DNA of 64,000 nt, from assembly GCA_026129745.1 (NCBI GenBank), contig JAHCHL010000002.1:184002-248001 (forward strand). Direction: 5' to 3'. The notes beneath the pieces are model-generated. The model was not told where the DNA came from. It did no database searches and saw only the letters and a program-made list of their open reading frames with translations. The translations under genes and the position numbers were made by a program. Below, piece after piece: positions 1-8,343 of this stretch. This DNA is from Fimbriimonadales bacterium (GTDB lineage: Bacteria > Armatimonadota > Fimbriimonadia > Fimbriimonadales > ATM1). Every line of letters starts with the position of its first letter. Position 1 is the first letter of the stretch.

Positions 1-32
1 TTCAGTTCATTCGGACGGATTTGTTCACTCAT
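1..32 (-). CDS. 5' end of an unidentified gene running off the window
   Basis: An ATG on the minus strand at 32 overlaps the stop codon of the upstream acetyltransferase gene in an ATGA arrangement, the same coupling seen between the two genes before it. Only about ten codons (MSEQIRPNEL) are inside the window, so no function can be given. It is probably the next gene of the ABC exporter/acetyltransferase operon. Confidence 0.5.
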   Translation of the reverse strand, partial: MSEQIRPNEL

Positions 33-979
33 TGTTCGATCCTCTTTGTCATGAAGTACCAACCCAGTTCTGAAACGAAACCGAGATTGCGGTTGATAGT
101 GAGCATCGGCGCGTTGTCACTATGGTTGTGGGTTCGAATGACTTTTGCGCCGAGAGACTTCGCATAGTCGATCGCCTTCGCTTTGAGGGCGGTGGCGAGC
201 CCGCGTCCTCGAAAATCACTACGGACTCCAGTGTTTAGCGTGTAGAACCGACCGGGAGACATTTCTCCGACAGCAGAAAGGCCAACGTAATCGCCGTTGT
301 GCTTTGCGACAATGTGACCAAACGGATCGAACCACTTCGCATTGACATAGACTGCAACGAATTCATCCAATGACATATCCGTTTCAAAGTCGCCGGGAGC
401 ATCGTTGTCAGCGATCTTGATGATCTCGAAGAGCTTTCGTAGAGACACTTCATCGTTGCCGTCTGCTCCTGGAGAAGTGAATTCGATTTCGTCGAATTGT
501 CGATCCTCAACGTGCTTCTTCGAATCGAATGCCTCCACATCGAGGGTCGATTCGAAAAAGTGATGAGTCTGAATGTATCCTCGGTTCTTCGAGAACGCAA
601 TCGATGCAGCGTCGTCTTCGCGCACATCGACGATCAGCTCCACTCCGCCACGTTCAATCGCGTAAGATTCGCAAAGGTCCATCAATTTCGTTCCGAGTCC
701 TTTCCTGCGTTCAGCGGCGTCGACAATCGTCGTCAGGATGAAACGGCCAGGTTTGTCCGAATGCATTCGTGTCGATTTTGCGTAAGCGATCACTCTTCCC
801 GACTGATCGAGGGCGACGAAGCGCCCGAAGTGTCCTTTTCCTTCGAACCTGGAGAAAGTGTCGACGATATTCTCGGCGGTGGTGGGTTCGCCTTCATACT
901 CCGACATCAGTTCTGCAATTCGAACCGCGTCGGTTTCTGGGTTCGCATCGCGTACGGTAATGCTGCTTAGACTGCTCAC
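29..979 (-). CDS. Tandem GNAT-family N-acetyltransferase
   Basis: This 316-residue protein contains two GNAT acetyltransferase domains, which transfer acetyl from acetyl-CoA to an unknown amine. The N-terminal half has a motif A-like stretch (ERRKGLGTKLM) at about residues 90-100. The C-terminal half has a clearer one (FRGRGLATALKAKA) followed by the usual LGF motif near residue 300, so the second domain is probably the active one. The start is GTG at 979, overlapping the stop of the ABC exporter gene by 4 nt, which indicates translational coupling in one operon. The substrate cannot be read from sequence; antibiotic or small-amine acetylation is possible given the exporter next to it, but that is inference. 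Confidence 0.85.
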   Translation of the reverse strand: MSSLSSITVRDANPETDAVRIAELMSEYEGEPTTAENIVDTFSRFEGKGHFGRFVALDQSGRVIAYAKSTRMHSDKPGRFILTTIVDAAERRKGLGTKLMDLCESYAIERGGVELIVDVREDDAASIAFSKNRGYIQTHHFFESTLDVEAFDSKKHVEDRQFDEIEFTSPGADGNDEVSLRKLFEIIKIADNDAPGDFETDMSLDEFVAVYVNAKWFDPFGHIVAKHNGDYVGLSAVGEMSPGRFYTLNTGVRSDFRGRGLATALKAKAIDYAKSLGAKVIRTHNHSDNAPMLTINRNLGFVSELGWYFMTKRIEQ

Positions 980-3177
980 AGATTCACTCCAATGATTTCG
1001 TTGATGGCGCTTTGCGTTTGGACGAGGTTGTAGAACACGCCTTGCTTTTCCATGAGCTCTGCGTGCGTGCCGATTTCGACTATCTCGCCTTTATCGAGGA
1101 CGATTAGTCGATCCGCGTTGCGAAGTGTCGACAGTCGGTGTGCGATCGCGAAGGTCGTGCGGCCTTCGACGAGTCGCCCAATCGCCTCTTGAATCTGCTT
1201 CTCAGTTTCGACGTCTACGGAAGAGGTCGCTTCATCGAGAATCAATATTCGAGGGTTGTGGAGAATCGCTCGTGCGATGGAAACTCGCTGTCTTTCGCCG
1301 CCAGATAGCTTCGCTCCCTTTTCGCCAACGAGCGTGTCGTATCCGTCCGGTTTGGAAAGGATGAAGTTGTGGGCGTTCGCCGCCTTCGCCGCATCCATGA
1401 TCTCTTGCATCGACGCCGACTGCTTGCCATATGCAATGTTCTCTGCGATCGTTCCGTTGAACAAGAACGGTTCTTGCAGGACGATTCCGATTTGTTCGCG
1501 CAGGTCTTGCAGCGCAATCTCGCGGTAGTCCTTTCCATCGATCTTGATCGATCCCGCGTCGGGTTCGTAGAACCGACAAATCAGGTTGATCGTCGTGGAC
1601 TTCCCTGCTCCGGACTTTCCGACAAGTCCGATCATCTCGCCGGGCTTAGCGACGAAGTTCAGGCCTTTTAGAACGGGATTCGATTTGTCGTATCCGAAGC
1701 GCACGTTCTCGAACGCGACTTCTCCACGAATGTCGTGCTTCGGCAGCGAATGGCCGTATGCCTCGCGTTCGGTGTCCATCACTTCGAAGATGCGGTCTGC
1801 ACCTGCCATTGCGCGGCTGAACCAGTTGTTCACCATCGCGAACCATTGCAGCGGGCCATAGACTAAGCCGAGCAGCGCGTTTACCTTCCAGAACTCGCCG
1901 AGCGTGATGACGTCGGAATACACCATGTAACCACCGACTGCCCAGTTGATCAGAACGCCAAGCCCGGTGAAGAACGTGAGGTATCCAAAAATCGTGTACC
2001 ACTTCGAGTCTGCGGCGATTCCGCTTTCGCGAAGCTCCTTGTTTCTCTGCTGGAATCGATTGAATTCCAAGTCTTCCTTTGCGAACGCCTTGATGACGCG
2101 GATTCCTGAAAGAGATTCGTTGAGCTGCGTGTGGAATCGCGCCCACTTTTGTCCGACTTTGTGAAACATCTGCGACATCGGCCGCCAAAATACGACGCTG
2201 ATACCGACGACAATCGGAATAGGCGCGAGAATGCAAGCCGCAAGGAGTGTATTCGTCATGAACAAGAAGATAACGATTCCGAGCAGCAGGAGTCCGTTGA
2301 TCAAGAAGTAGGGAACTCCCTCCACGAGGAAGCCCCAAACTCGATCTGTATCGCTGGTCACTCTGCTGGCGATGGCGCCGACCTGCTTTTTGTCGAAGAA
2401 GTAGAGTTGCAAGAACTCGATCGCACGATAGACTGCGGCGCGCAAGTCCGATGCGATACTGCCTGCGAGCTTCGCGATCAGTCTGCCCGTTAAGATTTGA
2501 ATGAACGCGGCGAGCGCCAACACTCCGACCCAACCGCCAATCAGCCAGAACAACAACGAAAGGTTCTGCTTGGTTGTGAAGACTGCGTCGACAAGCTCAC
2601 CTTGAATGAGAGGTGGAGCAAGGTTGAGGGCTGTTGTGACGATTGAAAGCAGCGCAAGCAATACGGCTTGCTTTTTGTAGGGGATGAGGTACTTCGCGAC
2701 GCGAAGCAGTGTTTTGCCACGATTGACGCACGCTGGGCAGACTCCGTCTTTTTCTGGGAGCAGCCGATTGCACTTGTCGCAGCGAAGCCGCTCCTGCTTC
2801 AAGTTGATCATCAATGGCTCGCCTTTGGCGAGTTGCTCGATGCCTCGTGCAGCTTCTGAGAATTTCGCTGCGAGTGTCAGTGAGTAAGTGATCAGCGGAA
2901 TGATTTCGCCCGACTTCGCAGTCAGTTCCAATCGACCGCCGCCGACCAACGGCTCGTTTCTTGCCGACTTGATGTCGGCGAGCCGCACTTCGATGGATGC
3001 ATGGCCATCGGGTTCGAGGACCCTGACGAAGTCTGGCGTGACTTCCAGCGTGCGGCGGCCGAATTTGCCGTCCGAAGCGAAGTCTGCTTCCAAACTGATC
3101 AGGACTCTAACTATTTCACCGGAGGCTTGCTCCGGCATCGGTAATTGAGGCTCTTCTGCCTCTTCAAGCTGTTTCAA
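976..3177 (-). CDS. ABC exporter (fused membrane and ATPase domains) with N-terminal beta domain and zinc ribbon
   Basis: This is a half-size type I ABC exporter of 733 residues. After about 130 residues of a beta-rich, PH-like region comes a zinc-ribbon motif (CDKC then CPAC), then a six-helix transmembrane domain, then a nucleotide-binding domain. The ATPase domain has Walker A (GKSGAGKST), signature LSGGERQR, Walker B with DEATSS, and the H-loop AHRLSTL. The frame is open far upstream, but that part overlaps the divergent racemase gene. I chose a TTG at 3177 because GGAGAGG lies just upstream; an ATG at 3138 is an alternative. The extra N-terminal module is unusual for multidrug/lipid exporters. 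The next gene, an acetyltransferase, overlaps it by 4 nt. Confidence 0.85.
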   Translation of the reverse strand: MKQLEEAEEPQLPMPEQASGEIVRVLISLEADFASDGKFGRRTLEVTPDFVRVLEPDGHASIEVRLADIKSARNEPLVGGGRLELTAKSGEIIPLITYSLTLAAKFSEAARGIEQLAKGEPLMINLKQERLRCDKCNRLLPEKDGVCPACVNRGKTLLRVAKYLIPYKKQAVLLALLSIVTTALNLAPPLIQGELVDAVFTTKQNLSLLFWLIGGWVGVLALAAFIQILTGRLIAKLAGSIASDLRAAVYRAIEFLQLYFFDKKQVGAIASRVTSDTDRVWGFLVEGVPYFLINGLLLLGIVIFLFMTNTLLAACILAPIPIVVGISVVFWRPMSQMFHKVGQKWARFHTQLNESLSGIRVIKAFAKEDLEFNRFQQRNKELRESGIAADSKWYTIFGYLTFFTGLGVLINWAVGGYMVYSDVITLGEFWKVNALLGLVYGPLQWFAMVNNWFSRAMAGADRIFEVMDTEREAYGHSLPKHDIRGEVAFENVRFGYDKSNPVLKGLNFVAKPGEMIGLVGKSGAGKSTTINLICRFYEPDAGSIKIDGKDYREIALQDLREQIGIVLQEPFLFNGTIAENIAYGKQSASMQEIMDAAKAANAHNFILSKPDGYDTLVGEKGAKLSGGERQRVSIARAILHNPRILILDEATSSVDVETEKQIQEAIGRLVEGRTTFAIAHRLSTLRNADRLIVLDKGEIVEIGTHAELMEKQGVFYNLVQTQSAINEIIGVNL

Positions 3178-3420
3178 GATGACACCTCTCCAATAGGCGG
3201 CAGGACGCGTGAATGTGTGTCGGGGGCCTTCGAGACGCCATTGTCCGAGGCAATCGAACGCAACGAAGCGCAAGAGCGCGAAATCGGGTTTAGTGGGGCC
3301 GCGGAAACGGCGGGAGACGAGGTCGACGCCTACTAAGGGTGGGCCGGTCACCGGCGCCGAATTGCGCGAATTATACCTTTGCTCAGATTTCTTATCAACT
3401 GGCGGGACTAAACTCCCAAC
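3178..3420. promoter_or_regulatory. Divergent intergenic region between ABC exporter and hydroxyproline dehydratase genes
   Basis: This 243-nt gap separates divergently read genes and must hold promoters for both. On the plus side TAAACT at 3409-3414 lies 6 nt before the GTG start of the racemase-family gene. On the minus side a GGAGAGG ribosome binding site precedes the TTG of the exporter; I do not see a convincing -10 box for it. A near-palindrome GCCGGTCACCGGC sits around 3343-3355 and could be an operator, but this is weak. Confidence 0.4.
3409..3414 (+). promoter_or_regulatory. -10 box TAAACT, leaderless-type start
   Basis: TAAACT lies exactly 6 nt upstream of the GTG start at 3421, with no Shine-Dalgarno sequence between them. 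The same spacing occurs before at least eight other starts in this window. Confidence 0.5.
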
Positions 3421-4404
3421 GTGAAGTTTCGATGCATCGACGCGCATGCCGCCGGTGAACCGCTTCGGCTTGTGCTGGACGGCGTGCCCAAGATTCCGGG
3501 TGGGACCATTCCAGAAAAGAGGCGATGGGCAAAGGAGAACATCGACCCCATTCGGAAGGCGCTCATTCTCGAACCTCGTGGCCATGCCGATATGTATGGT
3601 GCGATTCTCACCGAGCCGGTCACTGAGGACGGAGATTACGGCGTGCTGTTTTTGCATAACGAAGGCTACAGCACGATGTGCGGGCATGGGATCATCGCGC
3701 TGACGACGATCCTCATCGAGGAGGGGATGTTTCCAGGGGAGACGATTCGATTCGACACTCCGATTGGTCGAGTCACTGCAAGTGCGGTGGTCGTAGGTTC
3801 GCGTGTCACGCAAGTTTCGTTCGAGAACGTCGTTTCTTATGCTTATGCGACCGGGTTAGAGGTTTTCGTTCCTCACGTCGGCACGGTTCTCTACGACATC
3901 GCATTCGGCGGGGCTTTCTATGCGATCGTCGATGCAGAACCGCTGCGAATGAGCCTTGTTCCCGAAGAGTATCGCCGCATCATTGAGGCAGCGACCGCGA
4001 TCAAATCGACGATTTCGGAACAGCAGGACATTCGGCATCCGGATGGCGAAGACCTCGGCTTGTTATATGGCGTTATTTTTGTTGGGCCGGCTCATGATCC
4101 GTCGCATCACAGCCGGAATGTCTGTGTATTCGCAAATGGCGAAGTCGATCGCTCGCCAACTGGCACCGGCGTTTCTGCGCGGGCGGCATTGCATTACGTT
4201 CGGGGAGAACTTGCTTTGAGTGAAGAGATTGTGATCGAGAGCATCGTTGGATCGACATTTCGCGTGAGGGCGACTCGCGAAGAGTTCGCAGAGGAAATGC
4301 CTGGCATCGTTCCGGAAGTTACTGGAAGCGCATACATCGTCGGCAAGTCGGAGTTCAACGTTGCGGACGACGATCCTTTTCGAGAAGGGTTTCTGCTTCG
4401 TTGA
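3421..4404 (+). CDS. Proline racemase family: probable trans-3-hydroxy-L-proline dehydratase
   Basis: The 327-residue protein belongs to the proline racemase/4-hydroxyproline epimerase family. The first catalytic site is present as MCGHG with Cys87. The second site, usually DRSPCGTG in racemases and epimerases, reads DRSPTGTG with Thr247. In characterised members this Cys-to-Thr change marks trans-3-hydroxy-L-proline dehydratases, which make delta-1-pyrroline-2-carboxylate. The next gene, convergent on the other strand, is of the ornithine cyclodeaminase/mu-crystallin family, some members of which reduce that product to L-proline. The GTG start is preceded by a leaderless-type -10 box. Family assignment is secure; the dehydratase reading rests on the single residue and on context. 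Confidence 0.85.
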   Translation: MKFRCIDAHAAGEPLRLVLDGVPKIPGGTIPEKRRWAKENIDPIRKALILEPRGHADMYGAILTEPVTEDGDYGVLFLHNEGYSTMCGHGIIALTTILIEEGMFPGETIRFDTPIGRVTASAVVVGSRVTQVSFENVVSYAYATGLEVFVPHVGTVLYDIAFGGAFYAIVDAEPLRMSLVPEEYRRIIEAATAIKSTISEQQDIRHPDGEDLGLLYGVIFVGPAHDPSHHSRNVCVFANGEVDRSPTGTGVSARAALHYVRGELALSEEIVIESIVGSTFRVRATREEFAEEMPGIVPEVTGSAYIVGKSEFNVADDDPFREGFLLR

Positions 4405-4556
4405 TCCAATGGCAGTCTTCAAATTGGGAAATCGATCCATTGATGACGAAGCGCCCAGCTTTAGGATTCGAATGGCCCATTATGTCTTTCTTTGTTAGCG
4501 GAACTCTCATGAATGCAAGCATCGACCATCGGAAACAACGCAAGCACGAACGAACG

Positions 4557-5492
4557 TTACCGTTCGAAGTCGAAGTGTGCGCCCAAGCTTTGCTGAATCG
4601 CTCGTTCATAAACTAATTTTGCGCAGGCGGCGTCTTGGACGGCGATTCCGACGCTTTTGAAAACGGTGATTTCTTCGGGCGTCGATCGCCCGCTCGAGTC
4701 GCCTTCGATCAGGCTGCCGAGCGTTCCTGCCAGTTTGTCCCACGACCAATTGCTTGCGAGTGCGAACTCCCCTGCGGCCTTCGATGCAGGAATGTGATCG
4801 ACGAAGACTCGCGCTCTTTCAATCAGCTTCTCATCTAACTCTCGCCGATTCGGGCGATAGCTGCCAACTGCGTTGATGTGAGTTCCGGGTCGAATGAGAT
4901 CGCCATCGAAAAGCGGAGCAGGTGCATCAGTTGTGGTGCAAACGATGTCCGCAATCGAAAGCGCCGATTCCGCATCGGCGACTTCTGCACCGATTTCGTT
5001 TGCGAGAGTCTCTGCATGCGATCGCGTCCTGTTGACGATCAACACCCTTTCGATCGACCGCACAATTTTCATCGCAGCGATATGTGAACGCGCTTGAGCA
5101 CCCGCTCCGAACACTGCGAGCGTTCGAGAGTCGCTTCTTGCGAGCAGCGAAGTCGCGAGTGCGCTGGCCGCGGCGGTCCGCATTGCCGTCAAATGCTCGG
5201 CGTCCATGATCGCTAAGACCGATCCATCCTCGCTCGAATGCAAGATCGCCAATCCTCGTATCGCCGGCGATGCCTTTGGAAACACGGTGACGATCTTGAT
5301 AGCGAGCGAGTCAGGTGTGACAAAGCAAGGCATCGACAAGTGGGTGCCTTCTCCACCTGCGTCGACTATCAGCCTCTCCGGAAGCTCGACTTGTTCTCGA
5401 TGCAGCGAGCAAAATGCAGAGCGCGTCGCTTCGACCGCAAGCTCCATTGTGAGGAGCGCTTCAACGTCGGAGCGCGTCAATAGAAGAGGCAT
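4557..5492 (-). CDS. Ornithine cyclodeaminase/mu-crystallin family NAD(P)-dependent reductase
   Basis: The 311-residue protein has the family architecture: an N-terminal substrate domain with LAIKIVTVFP around the conserved lysine, and a Rossmann domain with GAGAQA near residue 130. Members include ornithine cyclodeaminase, alanine dehydrogenase, ketimine reductase and delta-1-pyrroline-2-carboxylate reductase. The neighbouring trans-3-hydroxyproline dehydratase candidate makes the last role the most attractive: reduction of its product to L-proline. The frame is open far upstream of 5492, but that part lacks family similarity and overlaps the divergent gene, so I chose the ATG at 5492, where the fold begins (MPLLLTRSDV). 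The 152 nt between it and the dehydratase gene (4405-4556) hold nothing recognisable. Confidence 0.85.
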   Translation of the reverse strand: MPLLLTRSDVEALLTMELAVEATRSAFCSLHREQVELPERLIVDAGGEGTHLSMPCFVTPDSLAIKIVTVFPKASPAIRGLAILHSSEDGSVLAIMDAEHLTAMRTAAASALATSLLARSDSRTLAVFGAGAQARSHIAAMKIVRSIERVLIVNRTRSHAETLANEIGAEVADAESALSIADIVCTTTDAPAPLFDGDLIRPGTHINAVGSYRPNRRELDEKLIERARVFVDHIPASKAAGEFALASNWSWDKLAGTLGSLIEGDSSGRSTPEEITVFKSVGIAVQDAACAKLVYERAIQQSLGAHFDFER

Positions 5493-5514
5493 GGGAACCG
5501 ATAATAACAGAGGT

Positions 5515-6057
5515 ATGGCGTCGAAGACAGCTCTCGTTGCCCTCGCAGGAGGACTCGCCCTTGCTGGGAACTCCTTTGCGCTCACATCTGCCGTTTCGGG
5601 AGCTATCCAAGCTGCGAATCTGCCCAATCGGGGACCATCGCTGGCGCCGGTGTCAGCTTGGTCGGACTTGGTCGTGTTGCAGCCTTCCACCCTTCGCGAA
5701 ATTGCGGGCACGAATCCTGCAGCCGCATGGCTCCATGCCCGGATCGACCGAGAAACACCGACGTTCGATCGAGCGGGATTGCTTGTCGCAGTCGGGGCGT
5801 TCGAATATCGCGATTCGTTCGGCGCAGCATCAGTCGAGCGCTGGAATCTCGATTTCAATTCCGCTTACGCATCGACCGCCTACTCGCAGTTTCAATCGAC
5901 CGGGTACTCAAGCTGGTCGGAACGTTTGGAGCCAGGGAGTTCCTTCGGGCGAAGCGATTTTAGGCCCGATCCACAACTGTCGGTCGGCGCGGCTGAGTCT
6001 TTTCGAATGGAACAGCGACAAAACCCGGCATATTCATACGGCCCTGGCGGATTCTGA
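5515..6057 (+). CDS. Exported protein of unknown function
   Basis: I do not recognise this 180-residue protein. It begins with a short positive segment and a hydrophobic stretch ending in NSFA, a likely signal peptidase I site near residue 22, so it is probably secreted or periplasmic. The mature part is rich in Ser, Tyr, Phe and Arg, with Ser/Tyr-rich low-complexity segments near the C terminus. The open frame extends upstream, but the part before 5515 is antisense to the reductase gene. GATAAT lies 9 nt before the ATG at 5515; an ATG at 5491 is also possible. The next gene follows 60 nt later on the same strand. Confidence 0.6.
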   Translation: MASKTALVALAGGLALAGNSFALTSAVSGAIQAANLPNRGPSLAPVSAWSDLVVLQPSTLREIAGTNPAAAWLHARIDRETPTFDRAGLLVAVGAFEYRDSFGAASVERWNLDFNSAYASTAYSQFQSTGYSSWSERLEPGSSFGRSDFRPDPQLSVGAAESFRMEQRQNPAYSYGPGGF

Positions 6058-6117
6058 TAGGGAAACGGAGGAATGCGCTGCGCCTTCTCGCGCCGCTGCA
6101 TGAGGAGGATGTGAGGA

Positions 6118-6858
6118 ATGAGGGTCTTCTGCGTTTCCGCAGTTTTAGCGTTCGGTTGCCTATCGCTGGCATCGGAGCCGCCGACTATTTCTGTCGACAT
6201 GGCGACGAAGTCTCGCTACATTTGGAAGGGGCTTAGCGCTTCCGAGACTGCCGTCTTTCAGCCATCCGTATCTGTCGATTATCGCGGCTTCACTTTCGGA
6301 GTGTGGGCGAACTCCGAAATCGGAAAGACCTCTGGTGTGTCTCAAGCTACGACTGGAAGCGGTGAGTTCAACGAAGTGGACGTTTCACTTGCGTACACGA
6401 TGGAATTCGGCAAGGCCTCATCGACTTTTACCATTGCGAGATACGAGTTTCCAAACACCGGCTTCTCAGGTTATACGGAGGCGCTCGCATCCGTCACTTT
6501 GGACGCTCCATTTCAGCCGACCCTCGAAGCATCTTATGACTTTGCATCGAACGGCGCTTACCTAAAAGGCAGTCTGTCGCATCGACTGCACGCATTCGAG
6601 TTTTCCGACTTTGAAGCTTCGGTCGAGCTTGGCAGTTGGATCGCTTGGGGATCTAAGAAGCACAACGAGTATTGGTACGGAACGAATCGCGGCGGACTTG
6701 CCGATTGGGGAGTCGAACTTGTTTCGCCGATTTCGATGGGCGAATGGACGCTGACTCCGAGCGTTGCCTACACAAACCGATTCTCGAGCGCGGTTGGAGC
6801 AGAAACCGGTAAACGAAGCCACTTCGTGTTCGGCGCGACATTGTCAATTCAATTCTAA
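6118..6858 (+). CDS. Putative outer-membrane beta-barrel protein
   Basis: This 246-residue protein starts with a signal peptide (cleavage near LSLASE). It continues as alternating short amphipathic strands and ends with a terminal phenylalanine (SIQF), the usual outer-membrane barrel signature. The segment SRYIWKGLSAS close to the mature N terminus resembles TorF-type putative porins. It may form a pore or a surface structural barrel; no substrate can be inferred. A good ribosome binding site (GAGGAGG) lies about 10 nt before the ATG. It is probably co-transcribed with the exported protein upstream and ends 7 nt from the convergent exonuclease gene. Confidence 0.7.
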   Translation: MRVFCVSAVLAFGCLSLASEPPTISVDMATKSRYIWKGLSASETAVFQPSVSVDYRGFTFGVWANSEIGKTSGVSQATTGSGEFNEVDVSLAYTMEFGKASSTFTIARYEFPNTGFSGYTEALASVTLDAPFQPTLEASYDFASNGAYLKGSLSHRLHAFEFSDFEASVELGSWIAWGSKKHNEYWYGTNRGGLADWGVELVSPISMGEWTLTPSVAYTNRFSSAVGAETGKRSHFVFGATLSIQF

Positions 6859-6865
6859 TTGAGCG

Positions 6866-7639
6866 TCACAACTTGAAGTCTGCCATCACAAACGTGTGGT
6901 CGCTTGGCCTTTCATAGCCTCTCGGTTCTCGATCGATTTCGCATGACACGCAGCGATCATACAAGTGCGCCGGCGCATAAATGTGGTCGATGCGCCATCC
7001 GAGGTTTCGCTCGAACGATTTCGGAATGACAAACTCCCAGTAGGTGTAGTGGCCGGAGCCTTGGGTGAACTTTCGAAACGTGTCGTGCCATCCCCAATCG
7101 AGCAGTTCCTTTAACCGCGCATGTTCGTCTGGGTGAAATCCGACTCCGCCGGCGTGCCTTTTTGGATCGAACAAGTCGTCTTCGGTTGGCGCGATGTTGA
7201 TGTCCCCGACCCAAAGAACGTCATCGCTCGGTTTGAATCGATCCCTGACGAGTTTTCCGAATCGCGGCAGCCAATTCATTTTGTAATCCCATTTTTCTGA
7301 ACCGACTTGCGTTCCATTCGGGACGTAGGTGTTGATGATCGTTACTTCGTTGACGACACCGGTGATGATTCGGCAGTCATCCGGCCAGTTTCCGTCTTCA
7401 AAGCCGCGATGCACATCGAGAATCGGCGATCTCGAAACAAGCGCGACTCCTTGCCTCATTTTCATACCGTGAATCGCAACGTTCCAGCCGGCATCTTCGA
7501 AGTCAGAAACGGGAAATTTGTCATCTTCGACTTTCGTTTCTTGAATCGCCAAAACATCGGGTTCGTGCTTAGCGAGCCAATCGAGCACGATGGGCAGGCG
7601 AACTCGAATGGAATTTGCATTGAACGTTGCGACTTTCAT
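6866..7639 (-). CDS. xth: Exodeoxyribonuclease III / AP endonuclease
   Basis: The protein (257 residues, normal length) is an ExoIII-type endonuclease/exonuclease/phosphatase-fold enzyme that cuts abasic sites and removes blocked 3' ends in base excision repair. All hallmark motifs are visible: NANSIR near the start, QETK for the metal-binding Glu, TYVPNG, GDINIAPTEDD with the catalytic Asp/Asn, and the C-terminal SDHTF with the catalytic His. I chose the ATG at 7639 because the fold starts there (MKVATFN); longer frames only add unrelated residues. It is divergent from the acyltransferase gene, with about 50 nt between the starts. Confidence 0.93.
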   Translation of the reverse strand: MKVATFNANSIRVRLPIVLDWLAKHEPDVLAIQETKVEDDKFPVSDFEDAGWNVAIHGMKMRQGVALVSRSPILDVHRGFEDGNWPDDCRIITGVVNEVTIINTYVPNGTQVGSEKWDYKMNWLPRFGKLVRDRFKPSDDVLWVGDINIAPTEDDLFDPKRHAGGVGFHPDEHARLKELLDWGWHDTFRKFTQGSGHYTYWEFVIPKSFERNLGWRIDHIYAPAHLYDRCVSCEIDREPRGYERPSDHTFVMADFKL

Positions 7640-7689
7640 CGCCGGGCATTTTGCACTACCGCCCGCCTCCCGGTACACTGCGGCTCACC

Positions 7690-8343
7690 TTGGCTGAGTC
7701 ACCGACTCTCTTCTATCGATTCGCTCGCTTCGCCGTGCGTGTGTTTTTCTTTCGCTTGCTCGGCGGATACCGTGTGCTGCATCACGAAAGAGTGCCGACG
7801 AGTGGGCCGCTCATTCTCGCCCCGAATCACGTTTCGTTCGCCGATCCGCCCGCTGTCGGTTGCGCGTGCAAGCGGCCGTTACGGTTTATGGCTCAGGCGG
7901 AGCTATTTCGTCCACCGATTTTCCGAAGCATCATTCGCGCTTTGGGATCGTTTCCGGTTCGAAGGGGGGAAGCGGACACCGCTGCGATTCGCAAGGCGAT
8001 CGAGATTCTCGAAGCGGGAGGAGCCGTGTTGGTGTTTCCAGAAGGTCGCCGTGGAGACGGCAAGACGCTGCTGCCTGCAAACAAAGGCGTGACGCTTTTG
8101 GCATCGAAGAGCGGGGCGAAAATCGTGCCAGTTGGCATTGCTGGCACGCTCAAGCGGTTACCGAAAGGTGCGAAGCTGCCTAAGATTTGCAAAGTGACGG
8201 TCTGTTTTGGAGAACCGTTTACTTTTCAAGAACTTGAGCAAGTGCATGGGCGTGAGAAAGCGAAAGTCGAGTTTCCAATCGTCCTCATGCAAAAGATAGC
8301 GGACTTGCTCGCAGAAGCCGGACAACCGACAACACTCGGTTAG
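7690..8343 (+). CDS. 1-acyl-glycerol-3-phosphate acyltransferase family (PlsC-like)
   Basis: This 217-residue membrane-associated acyltransferase carries the LPLAT motif I NHVSFAD (HX4D) and motif III FPEGRRG, the catalytic and glycerophosphate-binding motifs of PlsC enzymes that acylate lysophosphatidic acid in phospholipid synthesis. A hydrophobic N-terminal stretch (FFFRLLGG) probably anchors it to the inner membrane. The start is taken as TTG at 7690 because TACACT lies 11 nt upstream; an upstream TTG at 7627 would add 21 unrelated residues that overlap the divergent exonuclease start. The 3' end overlaps the convergent gene by 4 nt. Function within lipid versus lipoprotein acylation is not resolved. 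Confidence 0.85.
   Translation: MAESPTLFYRFARFAVRVFFFRLLGGYRVLHHERVPTSGPLILAPNHVSFADPPAVGCACKRPLRFMAQAELFRPPIFRSIIRALGSFPVRRGEADTAAIRKAIEILEAGGAVLVFPEGRRGDGKTLLPANKGVTLLASKSGAKIVPVGIAGTLKRLPKGAKLPKICKVTVCFGEPFTFQELEQVHGREKAKVEFPIVLMQKIADLLAEAGQPTTLG

Noticed and set aside
3178..3813. Long N-terminal extension of the ABC exporter frame
   Set aside because: The open frame continues upstream of 3177, but that part is antisense to the racemase-family gene and shows no domain; a TTG with a good ribosome binding site starts the conserved protein.
5493..5858. Upstream extension of the ornithine cyclodeaminase-family frame
   Set aside because: It is low-complexity, lies opposite the exported-protein gene, and the family fold starts at 5492.
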